Position numbers and translations under genes: made by a program. From positions 1 to 23,509 of the IMG/VR virus record IMGVR_UViG_3300023196_002659: 23,509 bases of DNA, one strand, 5' to 3'. Positions within the stretch are counted from its first letter, which is position 1. Each line of letters opens with the position of its first letter. The notes below the pieces were generated by a model. It had not been told where the DNA came from. It did not search any database and worked only from the letters and a program-made list of their open reading frames with translations. This document shows positions 8,588-15,635 of the stretch, in pieces. Source of the DNA: a virus.

Positions 8588-9355
8588 ATGTCTATTAATA
8601 TGGAACTAATGAGAAAGAAGTTGGCTTCACTACGCGGTGAAGGTGGCGATAACAGGGACTCAGTCTGGTTTAAGCCCGACGAAGGTGACCAAGATATTCG
8701 GATTGTACCGACATCAGATGGTGATCCCCTAAAGGAGATGTATTTCCACTACAATGTTGGAGAACATCGGGGCGGTATTCTTTGCCCTAAGCGTAACTAC
8801 GGAGAGTCATGCCCAATTTGTGAATTTGCCTCCTCTGTATGGCGAGAAGGTGTGGACAACAACGATGAAGAGAGCAAGAAGCTCGCTAAGTCTCTGTTCG
8901 TACGTGCTCGCTACTTCTCACCAGTGGTCCTCCGCGGCCGAGAAGATGAAGGAATCAAGGTGTATGGATATGGAAAGAAGGCGTATGAACTTCTTCTTGG
9001 TTACATTCTTGATCCAGAATACGGTGATGTCACGGATGCCAACGAAGGCACGGATATCACACTAACATATACCAAGCCCACCACCCCGGGCGCATATCCT
9101 CAAACTAATATGAAGATGAGGCGTAATACTTCCCCTCTTCTGGCAGATACAGAAGCGATCCCTGCCCTCCTCGATCGCATGCCAGACTTTGCTTCTCTCT
9201 TTGAGCGTCACACCTCAGAGCAGATTGACAGTATTCTTGATGAGCAATTGTGCGGCAATAAGTCCGCGGAATCCCGCTCTAGTGAGACTACTTCGTATAG
9301 CAAGCCAACGAGTGATGTAGATAAAGCCTTTAACGAACTGATGAACGGAAAGTGA
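8588..9355 (+). CDS. gp32-type single-stranded DNA-binding protein
   Basis: The 255-residue protein starts at the ATG at 8588, eleven bases after an AAGGAG site (8572-8577). An upstream in-frame ATG at 8537 lies inside a leader hairpin and has no ribosome site. A zinc-binding cluster is visible: His60 (or His54), Cys66, Cys75 and Cys78, in the GILCPKRNYGESCPIC region. This matches the zinc ribbon inside the OB-fold core of T4 gp32. Near the N-terminus is a basic LMRKKLASLRG stretch, as in the gp32 domain for cooperative self-binding. Residues 30-45 (KPDEGDQDIRIVP) begin the core. The C-terminal 35 residues are Ser-rich and less acidic than the T4 tail. It coats ssDNA and should organise the polymerase, helicase and UvsX-like recombinase encoded nearby. 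Confidence 0.9.
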   Translation: MSINMELMRKKLASLRGEGGDNRDSVWFKPDEGDQDIRIVPTSDGDPLKEMYFHYNVGEHRGGILCPKRNYGESCPICEFASSVWREGVDNNDEESKKLAKSLFVRARYFSPVVLRGREDEGIKVYGYGKKAYELLLGYILDPEYGDVTDANEGTDITLTYTKPTTPGAYPQTNMKMRRNTSPLLADTEAIPALLDRMPDFASLFERHTSEQIDSILDEQLCGNKSAESRSSETTSYSKPTSDVDKAFNELMNGK

Positions 9356-9375
9356 ACCATATAGTTTGAGAAACA

Positions 9376-9418
9376 CCGCTGGCAGAGCGGGTGCCGCAAA
9401 TACTCTGCCCTATTTTTT
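9376..9418 (+). terminator. Repeated pseudoknot/hairpin RNA element, copy A
   Basis: It begins CCGCTGGCA. A 7-bp stem pairs GGCAGAG (9381-9387) with CTCTGCC (9403-9409), followed by CTA and six T (9413-9418), so it can serve as an intrinsic terminator. CCG (9376-9378) can also pair with CGG (9388-9390) inside the loop, giving an H-type pseudoknot with a two-base CT first loop and no gap between stems. A competing hairpin, CCGCT with AGCGG (9386-9390), is also possible. It starts 20 bases after the SSB stop codon. Confidence 0.7.
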
Positions 9419-9436
9419 AACATAAAGGAGAAAATA

Positions 9437-9715
9437 ATGTTAGAATCACTAAAGTCCCTATGGGCCAAATGGAAGGTCCAAGTAAGCGTGGCCGGAGGCG
9501 TCCTTCTGGTCGCAACAGCATACGGGACATGTTCGGTTGATCCGGGAGCGGTGTCGACAAACACCAACACTGAAACAACTGAAACAACCGCTAGTGAGAC
9601 CGTAGAAGTCTCTGCCACAACGAGTGGCACAACAACTGGTACGGATGGTGGAACAACCACCGAAACTACCACCGACGGTGGAACAACTGACACCACCACA
9701 ACTACAACAGAGTAG
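9437..9715 (+). CDS. Small membrane-anchored Thr-rich protein
   Basis: This is a 92-residue protein with an AAAGGAG ribosome site just upstream. Residues 1-14 are amphipathic and basic. Residues 15-32 (VQVSVAGGVLLVATAYGT) form a single likely membrane helix or signal anchor, ending at a lone Cys33. From residue 40 on it is almost only Thr, Glu, Ser, Gly and Asp, with GTTT/TTTDGGTT-like repeats, which should be disordered and exposed. The context YGTC is a poor lipobox, so a lipoprotein is less likely. The gene sits alone between RNA element copies A and B, like a cassette. It could be a spanin-like, holin-like or surface-display protein; nothing in the sequence decides this. Confidence 0.6.
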   Translation: MLESLKSLWAKWKVQVSVAGGVLLVATAYGTCSVDPGAVSTNTNTETTETTASETVEVSATTSGTTTGTDGGTTTETTTDGGTTDTTTTTTE

Positions 9716-9724
9716 TAAAAACAG

Positions 9725-9762
9725 CCGCTGGCACCCCGGCCGAAATTGGGTGCCCCGTTTTT
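9725..9762 (+). terminator. Repeated pseudoknot/hairpin RNA element, copy B
   Basis: The same plan as copy A with different stem bases: GGCACCC (9730-9736) pairs with GGGTGCC (9748-9754), followed by CCG and five T (9758-9762). GCCG (9724-9727) can pair with CGGC (9737-9740) in the loop to form the pseudoknot. Unique to this copy, ACAGCC (9721-9726) could instead pair with GGCTGT (9769-9774). It begins nine bases after the double stop TAG-TAA. About 60 further bases precede the next start codon; I see no gene or promoter in them. Confidence 0.7.
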
Positions 9763-9823
9763 AATAAAGGCTGTGGTCATAAGAGTGATCAGAGACAGTC
9801 GCAACTAACAAAAAGGAGAAATA

Positions 9824-11143
9824 ATGTCAGTTATTATTAAGTTCCCTTTGGCGGGAAAAAACGCCATAGCAGAAGCTTCACTGCCCAACGGAGCGCGCTT
9901 TTATAGCGTTTTTATTCGCCCTAGTGACGAATATAGCCTGATCCAAATCCCCAAGGGTCCAAATCCACGCGATGTAAATGATAGTGGCACGATCCCGACA
10001 GCGATTTATGATGGGTATATATCAGACGACAATTTTGCAATTAAATGCCGCGGCATGCGTGCAATTATTGATCCTGATTCGCTTAAGGTCATTCAGGAAG
10101 ATGAGCAGTTCTATGTTGTATTCGAGTGCTCAGATAAAGAAATGACTGGGCACTACGACGGCCAACACAGTGTTGACCGCGTAATGGCAGCTATTGCAGA
10201 CTTGGTGGCGGAAAACCCTGATGATCCCAACTTTAAGATCTTCACACTACATCTTACAGAACAAGTTGCGTTTGGTTGCTCAAACGAAGTAAGAGATGTG
10301 GCTACAGCATCGAACGCTGTACAACCACAGCAAAAGAAGAGTGAGTACAATATTCTTGGTGGATTTGATGTAATCAAGAACCACCTTAATTATTGCGATT
10401 CATCCAACATTGGTTGGAAGCAAAACCAGCGATCAATTACAGGCGAATTAGTAACTAAAGAATGTTCCGCTGGCCACGTGACTAACTTGCTAGCTTCCTT
10501 GTTGCCCATTACTTATCAAACAGGAGCTTCAGTAGGCGAGATCAGTTCTTGGCCAAAACGAGGCGAACAAACCACTATTCCTTATTGGGAGAGAGAAGAT
10601 CTCGGGCCACTTTTGCGGTCTGCTGCAGAACACATTGATACGGTTTTAGAGTTTTCGGATTTCGTACAGTCATCGATGCCCACAGTTCTTGGAACATCCT
10701 TACAAAGTTGTCAAGTCTTGCGCAAGTCGGACAAGCGTTCTCTGAACAAGCCGACTAATGAACGGAAGTCATTTTCAAACCACCTGTTTGAGACAGCTAT
10801 GCCAGTAGACCATACGCTACCCAAGGAAATAATGTCAACAATCTGTTATGCATTGTTTAATAATTTGTTTAGATATAACTCGGAGGCCGAGAAGCATGAG
10901 ACAAATTACAGCCTTGGTGAAATGAAGGCAATTTGGTTAGCATGCGGTAAGGACATTATTGATATCATTGAAGGGCGGTTTAGTAGTAACTTTCAAACAG
11001 TCTTCAACACTCGATGGGGCGATTTTGCGGGGGATGAGACCCTGTGGGCTATCTGCTCAAGCACAGTAGCGCAAGTTGTTCACAACAAAGCCCTGTGGTC
11101 GAAGTATGTGACCACTACGGTCAAGATGCCTGAAGCAGCATAG
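9824..11143 (+). CDS. AIPR/DGQHR-like protein (putative)
   Basis: This 439-residue protein has an AAAGGAG site before its ATG. Residues 70-125 run FAIKCRGMRAIID, then a strand, then HYDGQHSVDRVMAAIA (DGQH at 112-115). This order matches the core of AIPR-type proteins (FxxxNNGI, then IVNGGQT) and the DGQHR motif of DndB-like proteins. The following 45 residues, with a HLTEQV strand and an EVRDVATASNAVQPQQKKS helix, match the segment where those families have a conserved Asn-rich contact. Known relatives occur in phage-resistance and DNA-modification settings, but no precise activity can be claimed. The C-terminal half is helical and unassigned. The gene is bracketed by RNA element copies B and C. 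Confidence 0.5.
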   Translation: MSVIIKFPLAGKNAIAEASLPNGARFYSVFIRPSDEYSLIQIPKGPNPRDVNDSGTIPTAIYDGYISDDNFAIKCRGMRAIIDPDSLKVIQEDEQFYVVFECSDKEMTGHYDGQHSVDRVMAAIADLVAENPDDPNFKIFTLHLTEQVAFGCSNEVRDVATASNAVQPQQKKSEYNILGGFDVIKNHLNYCDSSNIGWKQNQRSITGELVTKECSAGHVTNLLASLLPITYQTGASVGEISSWPKRGEQTTIPYWEREDLGPLLRSAAEHIDTVLEFSDFVQSSMPTVLGTSLQSCQVLRKSDKRSLNKPTNERKSFSNHLFETAMPVDHTLPKEIMSTICYALFNNLFRYNSEAEKHETNYSLGEMKAIWLACGKDIIDIIEGRFSSNFQTVFNTRWGDFAGDETLWAICSSTVAQVVHNKALWSKYVTTTVKMPEAA

Positions 11144-11154
11144 TAATTTACAAG

Positions 11155-11188
11155 CCGCTGGCACACCGGTAAAAAGTGTGCCGCCTTT
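11155..11188 (+). promoter_or_regulatory. Repeated pseudoknot/hairpin RNA element, copy C
   Basis: It has the same CCGCTGGCA start. GGCACAC (11160-11166) pairs with GTGTGCC (11176-11182), and CCG (11155-11157) can pair with CGG (11167-11169). The loop is short and A-rich (TAAAAA). Only three T follow, so termination should be weaker than at copies A and B. It begins 11 bases after a TAG-TAA double stop and ends about 20 bases before the methylase start codon, next to its AAGAGGG ribosome site. Confidence 0.65.
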
Positions 11189-11202
11189 ACATAAGAGGGA
11201 TC

Positions 11203-12075
11203 ATGAAACCGTTATTTATGTGGGCCGGCGGCAAGACACGCCTGCTTAAGAAATACAAAGAACAGGAAGTACTACCAGACTCATTCGATCAATACATGGA
11301 GCCATTCTTGGGCGCCGGCGCAATGTTTATATGGGCCTATGCCCAAAACCCCAGCGCCACGTTTGTTTTGAACGATTCCAATGCATCTATCATGGCTATT
11401 TATGCTGCCGTTAAAGATGACTGCAGCGCTTTCATGACACGGATGGATGAACTCTCAACACAGTACTTGCCTTTGGACAAGGAAGCACGCAAGGTTTTTT
11501 ACTACGACTTAAGAGGGGAACACGCCTTTGATTATAAAAAGTGGTCTAGAACCGACGAGGCTGCAACCCTATACTTTCTCATGAAGACTGGGTTTAATGG
11601 GATCTGGCAGATTAATAAAAACACTAACGGTCGCTTTGGCACGCCGTCTGGTCTATTAAACCAGAAAGACAAGGTATATGATAAGGACAATGTCTTAGAG
11701 TGGGAGATAGCCCTTCAACGCTGCACCCTCATGACTGGAGATTTTCGCGAGACCTTGAGCGCCGCAACATCTAACTCATATGTGTTTCTGGATCCTCCCT
11801 ACCGAGGATCATTCACGCAGTATGGTGTTGATTTTGATGACGATTTACAGGGCTCAGTAATTAAGCTCTTAAATGACTTGACAGCGAAGGACGCATACGT
11901 TATGATGTCTAATAGAGACATTGGAGATAACTTCTTTGAGTCTCGACAGGGCAATAATAAAATCATCTATTTTGATGTTACGTACACGGCAGGTCGTAGA
12001 AAGAAAAATGCCGATGGAACACATAGCGCCAAAAAGGCTAGAGAAATTCTAATGATAGGAGGAAAGAATGGCTAG
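11203..12075 (+). CDS. dam: Dam-type DNA adenine N6-methyltransferase (D12 class)
   Basis: The 290-residue protein starts at the ATG at 11203, behind AAGAGGG (11193-11199). An earlier in-frame GTG at 11176 lies inside RNA element C and is unlikely to be used. The N-terminal FMWAGGKTRLLKKY (about 5-18) and EPFLGAGAMF form the AdoMet-binding motif I of the Dam/D12 family. DPPY in the stretch SYVFLDPPYRGSF is the catalytic motif IV. TGFNGIWQINKNTNGRFGTP is the conserved central segment of Dam proteins. The enzyme should methylate adenine, most likely in GATC, which is frequent in this window. It may protect phage DNA from restriction or mark it. The end overlaps the recombinase start by eight bases. 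Confidence 0.9.
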   Translation: MKPLFMWAGGKTRLLKKYKEQEVLPDSFDQYMEPFLGAGAMFIWAYAQNPSATFVLNDSNASIMAIYAAVKDDCSAFMTRMDELSTQYLPLDKEARKVFYYDLRGEHAFDYKKWSRTDEAATLYFLMKTGFNGIWQINKNTNGRFGTPSGLLNQKDKVYDKDNVLEWEIALQRCTLMTGDFRETLSAATSNSYVFLDPPYRGSFTQYGVDFDDDLQGSVIKLLNDLTAKDAYVMMSNRDIGDNFFESRQGNNKIIYFDVTYTAGRRKKNADGTHSAKKAREILMIGGKNG

Positions 12076-13195
12076 AAAAACAAAAGAAGTGAAAGCAGGA
12101 AGAGTATCGTTACAAGACTTAATGGGCCTTGTTAACAAAAAGGCCGGCAGAAATGTCGCCCATGATCTTACGGGTGAAAACCCAACCGAAGTGAAAGAGT
12201 GGATTTCCACAGGATCCCGATGGCTTGATTCCATTATCTGCAAGGGGCAGGTCGCCGGTATTCCAGTTGGCAAGATAACAGAACTTGCCGGCCTTGAAAG
12301 TACAGGTAAGTCTTATATGGCAGCACAAGTAGCTGCAAACGCCCAGAAGACAGGCAAGATGGTCGTTTACTTCGATTCGGAGTCTGCCATCGATCCAAGC
12401 TTTTTGGAGCGCGCAGGATGCGATCTAGAGCGATTAATGTATGTTCAAGCGTCCTCTGTGGAGTTTGTACTGGAGACGGTGGAAGAACTGCTGGGGGCAA
12501 CCGATGAACAAATATTGTTTATCTGGGACTCACTGGCACTGACGCCCTCTATCTCTGATGTTGAGGGAGACTTTAATCCCCAATCATCGATGGCTGTAAA
12601 GGCTCGCATCTTAGCTAAGGGAATGTCCAAGCTGATTATTCCTATCGCAGATAAACAGGCTACGTTCTTGGTCCTCAATCAGTTAAAGACAAATATTCCA
12701 AGTGGACCCAACGCGCGCATTATTGCGATGACCACGCCTTATATGACGCCCGGCGGCAAGGCGATGCATTATTCGTATTCCTTGCGCATCTGGCTAACAG
12801 GCCGCAAGGCAAAATCTGCGTTTGTTGAAGACGAAAAGGGTTTCCGTATCGGTTCGGAGGTCAAGGTAAAACTTGAGAAGTCTCGTTTTGGAACACAAGG
12901 CAGAAACTGTGCATTCCGTATCCTGTGGGGTACAGAAGACATTGGCATCCGCGACGAAGAAAGCTGGTTTGACGCAGTTAAAAGCTCCGAACACCTCACA
13001 AGTGCCGGCGCCTGGTATACCTTGAAGATGCCTGATGGATATGAGAAGAAATTTCAACCGTCCAAGTGGACCGATATCATTAAGGCTGACGAAGAGTTTA
13101 AAAACAATATCATCAAGTTGATGGACGAAGAAGTTGTCCAGAAGTTTGATCGCCGAGAAGGTTCGGCAGAACAATTTTACGCAGATCCTAAATAA
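12068..13195 (+). CDS. uvsX: UvsX/RecA-like recombinase
   Basis: This is a 375-residue RecA-superfamily ATPase. Walker A is GLESTGKS (75-82), followed by VVYFDSESAID with Glu105 at the catalytic-glutamate position, and Walker B ILFIWDSLAL with Asp154. A FLVLNQLKTNI stretch marks the conserved polar sensor region. TTPYMTPGGKAMHYSYSLRI matches the end of loop L2 and the next strand, as in RecA and UvsX. The N-terminal ~50 residues are shorter than in RecA and fit phage UvsX. It should form a filament on ssDNA, in partnership with the gp32-like SSB, for strand invasion and recombination-dependent replication. It overlaps the methylase gene by eight bases and has a GGAGG ribosome site. Confidence 0.93.
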   Translation: MARKTKEVKAGRVSLQDLMGLVNKKAGRNVAHDLTGENPTEVKEWISTGSRWLDSIICKGQVAGIPVGKITELAGLESTGKSYMAAQVAANAQKTGKMVVYFDSESAIDPSFLERAGCDLERLMYVQASSVEFVLETVEELLGATDEQILFIWDSLALTPSISDVEGDFNPQSSMAVKARILAKGMSKLIIPIADKQATFLVLNQLKTNIPSGPNARIIAMTTPYMTPGGKAMHYSYSLRIWLTGRKAKSAFVEDEKGFRIGSEVKVKLEKSRFGTQGRNCAFRILWGTEDIGIRDEESWFDAVKSSEHLTSAGAWYTLKMPDGYEKKFQPSKWTDIIKADEEFKNNIIKLMDEEVVQKFDRREGSAEQFYADPK

Positions 13196-13206
13196 GAGAG
13201 TAAGTT

Positions 13207-14172
13207 ATGTCTGACAAGAAACGAGTATTAATTATAGATTCCCTAAATCTTTATTTGCGTGCGTACATTATGGACCCAAGCCTTACGATGGGCGGAGCGC
13301 CCTGCGGCGGTATTAAAGGTTCCCTAAAGATCCTCCAGAAGCTGGTGCGAGACTCCAAGCCCAACGAGATCATCTTCGTGTGGGATGGCCCCAACGGCTC
13401 ACAAAAGCGCAAGGCACTCAATAAGAATTATAAAGAGGGCCGCAAGCCTATCCGACTAAATCGAAGTGTAATGAACTTAACAGACGAAGAGGAAATGCAC
13501 AATAAGGTTTGGCAGCAAATGCGCCTGATGGAGTATTTCAATGAGATGCCCATAATTCAAATTATGATACCAGAAGTGGAGGCAGACGACGTGATTTCAC
13601 ATATCACGCACCTGTCTTATTACAAGGGCTGGCAGAAGGTCATCGTCTCAAACGACAAGGATTTCTATCAGCTATGTGATGACGAGACTGTCGTTTTTAG
13701 ACCGGTCAGCAAGACCGTCTATAACAAGGCCCGGATTATAGAAGAACTCGGAGTACATCCACGCAATATGGCGCTCGCCCGGGCCCTTATTGGCGATGCC
13801 TCTGACAACTTGCCCGGGATCCCTTCGGTTGGGTTTAAAACTGTGGCAAATCGCCTAGGCTTTCTTGCTGCGGATAAGGATTACACCATCGATGATATAT
13901 TGGCGTTTTGTGAAAAGACCGAGAAGAAACTAAAATTTCATAACAATATTATGGAAGGCAAAAATATAATTGAGCACAATTATAAAATGATGCAGCTTTA
14001 TTCTCCCATGCTTTCTCCCCAGTCGAAAGACTTTGTCAGGAATGCTATTGAGAACTTTGAGTGCAATTTCAATAAGATACAAATTATAAAGAAAATGCGA
14101 GACGATGGCTTCGGAGAATTAAACTGGAAAGATTTGGAACTGCACTTGAATAAGATCAATTCGGAATGTTAA
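13207..14172 (+). CDS. 5'-3' exonuclease / flap endonuclease (T4 RNase H-like)
   Basis: This 321-residue protein has the full set of acidic metal ligands of FEN-type nucleases: Asp11 in VLIIDSLNLYLRAY, Asp60 in IFVWDGPNGSQKRK, Glu125/Asp127/Asp128 in PEVEADDVI, Asp150 and Asp152 in VSNDKDFYQL, and Asp197/Asp200 in GDASDNLPGIPSVG. That last stretch also starts the helix-hairpin-helix DNA contact. The YKEGRKP segment after Asp60 is the arch entry seen in phage 5' nucleases. It should remove RNA primers and flaps from Okazaki fragments. The length is close to T4 RNase H (305) and T5 exonuclease (291). It starts eleven bases after the recombinase stop. Confidence 0.92.
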   Translation: MSDKKRVLIIDSLNLYLRAYIMDPSLTMGGAPCGGIKGSLKILQKLVRDSKPNEIIFVWDGPNGSQKRKALNKNYKEGRKPIRLNRSVMNLTDEEEMHNKVWQQMRLMEYFNEMPIIQIMIPEVEADDVISHITHLSYYKGWQKVIVSNDKDFYQLCDDETVVFRPVSKTVYNKARIIEELGVHPRNMALARALIGDASDNLPGIPSVGFKTVANRLGFLAADKDYTIDDILAFCEKTEKKLKFHNNIMEGKNIIEHNYKMMQLYSPMLSPQSKDFVRNAIENFECNFNKIQIIKKMRDDGFGELNWKDLELHLNKINSEC

Positions 14173-14177
14173 ATAAC

Positions 14178-14205
14178 TTGACTTCTACAGCAGGAGTGTT
14201 ATAAT
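14178..14205 (+). promoter_or_regulatory. Strong sigma-70-type promoter with extended -10, before the helicase gene
   Basis: TTGACT (14178-14183), a 16-base spacer, and a perfect TATAAT (14200-14205) preceded by TGT (14197-14199), an extended -10. It is the only clear promoter in the 57-base gap after the nuclease gene. Transcription would start near 14212, leaving a very short leader of about 18 bases. Confidence 0.75.
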
Positions 14206-14216
14206 TATGAACATGG

Positions 14217-14232
14217 AAGGAGGTGTTATTTG
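14217..14232 (+). promoter_or_regulatory. Near-perfect Shine-Dalgarno before a TTG start
   Basis: AAGGAGGTG (14217-14225) pairs with nine bases of the 16S rRNA anti-SD, four bases before TTG (14230-14232). The nearest ATG (14207) is out of frame and meets a stop after 11 codons, and the next in-frame Met is residue 125. The helicase therefore starts at TTG. Confidence 0.7.
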
Positions 14233-15633
14233 TCGGCAGTAACCGCGACTAACTTTGGAAAGTATGGTAAGACATTCCAAGAAGGATTAGTACAATTAAT
14301 ATACCAAGATAGGCCATTTGCAGATCAGATAACGGAAGTGCTAGACTTAAACTTTCTTGAGTTAGAATACTTGCGCGTCTTCACAGATAAGATCACATCT
14401 TACAGGGATAAGTATGCGAAACACCCCTCAGCGGACGCAATAGCAACCATACTTAGAACAGAACTAGACGGCGAAGAGCAAGTAACTCAACAACAAGTAA
14501 AAGAGTACTTCACTAAAATCTCTACGACTGAACTTGACGAAGTCGAGTATATAAAAGAACAATCCCTTGATTTTTGTCGCAAACAGAACCTCAAGGAAGC
14601 AATGTTGCAGTCGGTTGATCTGCTGCAGTCATGTTCCTTTGATGAAATTTCTAAGATAATTAATGATTCGCTAAAACTTGGATCTGAAACCAATTTTGGT
14701 CATGACTATCTTGCTGACTTTGAAACGCGTTACCAGCCCAGACACAGACAGCCCGTTACGACCGGCTGGAAGGACATTGATGCCATTGTGGGTGGCGGCC
14801 TAGGCAAGAGTGAACTCGGTGTGGTTATCGCCCCTACGGGCGCCGGAAAGTCAATGGTGCTTGTTCACCTCGGCTCCCAAGCCATCCTTGAGGGTAAGAC
14901 GGTTGTGCACTATACCCTGGAGCTTCAGGACACCGTCATTGCAAATCGTTACGATAGTTGTATCACGGGATATCCTTTGAGCGATCTGATGAGCTTCAAA
15001 AGCGAGATTTATGACGATATTAAGGATCTGGAAGGTTCTCTCATCGTCAAGGAATACCCCACTAAGTCTGCGTCAGTAGCCACTATCAAGGCTCACTTGA
15101 ACAAGTTAAAGAAGCGCGGAATTGATCCCGGATTAATCATCGTTGATTACGCTGATCTGCTTAAGCCAATTGTTGTCCGAAAAGAGAAACGCGCCGAACT
15201 AGAATCTATTTATGAAGACTTGCGCGGTATGTCCACAGAATTTTCGTGCCCAATCTGGACAGCATCGCAAACAAATCGGTCAGGTCTAAACGCAGAGGTA
15301 ATTACGATGGAACAGATATCAGAGGCCTTCAATAAGTGCTTCGTGGCTGACTTCATTATGTCAGTCTCCAGAACGATTGAAGACAAACAAAATAATACGG
15401 GCAAAATATTTATTGCAAAAAATAGAAACGGACCCGATGGGATCATATATGATATATTTATGGACACCTCTTGTGTTAAAATAAGAACAATGCCGAAAGC
15501 CAATACCATAAACCCCTCAGGCCCACAAAACATGATCCCGGCCAACCCCCTCCCTCTGGGCACCAGAGAGCAGAAGGAATTGCTACAAAACAAATACGAC
15601 AAGTTCAGAAAACATAACAAAAAAAGGAAATAA
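14230..15633 (+). CDS. Replicative DNA helicase, DnaB/gp41 type
   Basis: This 467-residue protein starts at TTG. Residues 1-160 form a helical N-terminal domain. Residues 175 onward are the RecA-like motor: TGWKDIDAIVGGGLGKSELG, then Walker A APTGAGKS (201-208) with Lys207, the VVHYTLELQ stretch with catalytic Glu231, Walker B LIIVDYADLLKP with Asp306, and the sensor SQTNR at 346-350. This order is that of the DnaB/gp41 family of hexameric 5'-3' helicases. The C-terminal ~35 residues are basic and proline-rich and may be disordered. It has its own promoter and strong ribosome site, and the reductase gene follows after two bases. No primase motif is present in this gene or elsewhere in the window. 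Confidence 0.92.
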   Translation: MSAVTATNFGKYGKTFQEGLVQLIYQDRPFADQITEVLDLNFLELEYLRVFTDKITSYRDKYAKHPSADAIATILRTELDGEEQVTQQQVKEYFTKISTTELDEVEYIKEQSLDFCRKQNLKEAMLQSVDLLQSCSFDEISKIINDSLKLGSETNFGHDYLADFETRYQPRHRQPVTTGWKDIDAIVGGGLGKSELGVVIAPTGAGKSMVLVHLGSQAILEGKTVVHYTLELQDTVIANRYDSCITGYPLSDLMSFKSEIYDDIKDLEGSLIVKEYPTKSASVATIKAHLNKLKKRGIDPGLIIVDYADLLKPIVVRKEKRAELESIYEDLRGMSTEFSCPIWTASQTNRSGLNAEVITMEQISEAFNKCFVADFIMSVSRTIEDKQNNTGKIFIAKNRNGPDGIIYDIFMDTSCVKIRTMPKANTINPSGPQNMIPANPLPLGTREQKELLQNKYDKFRKHNKKRK

Positions 15634-15635
15634 TA

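Noticed and set aside
9353-9420. Stop-codon read-through stimulated by the pseudoknot element
   Set aside because: Copies B and C follow tandem stops (TAG-TAA), and the frames after the stops hold no extended reading frame that would make a sensible fusion.
9437-9540. Lipoprotein signal in the Thr-rich small protein
   Set aside because: The residues before the Cys (AYGT) do not fit a lipobox well; a plain membrane anchor is the safer call.
9208-9804. Long minus-strand reading frame rich in Val
   Set aside because: It is the mirror of the SSB end and the Thr-rich gene on the + strand; its Val runs are the complement of Thr codons, and it has no ribosome site.
11176-11202. Longer start for the methylase at GTG 11176
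   Set aside because: The GTG is part of the 3' stem arm of RNA element C. The ATG at 11203 has AAGAGGG upstream and begins right at the conserved MWAGGK motif region.
14207-14240. ATG at 14207 as start of the helicase or of a leader peptide
   Set aside because: It is out of frame with the helicase, meets TAA after 11 codons, and lies upstream of the predicted transcription start.
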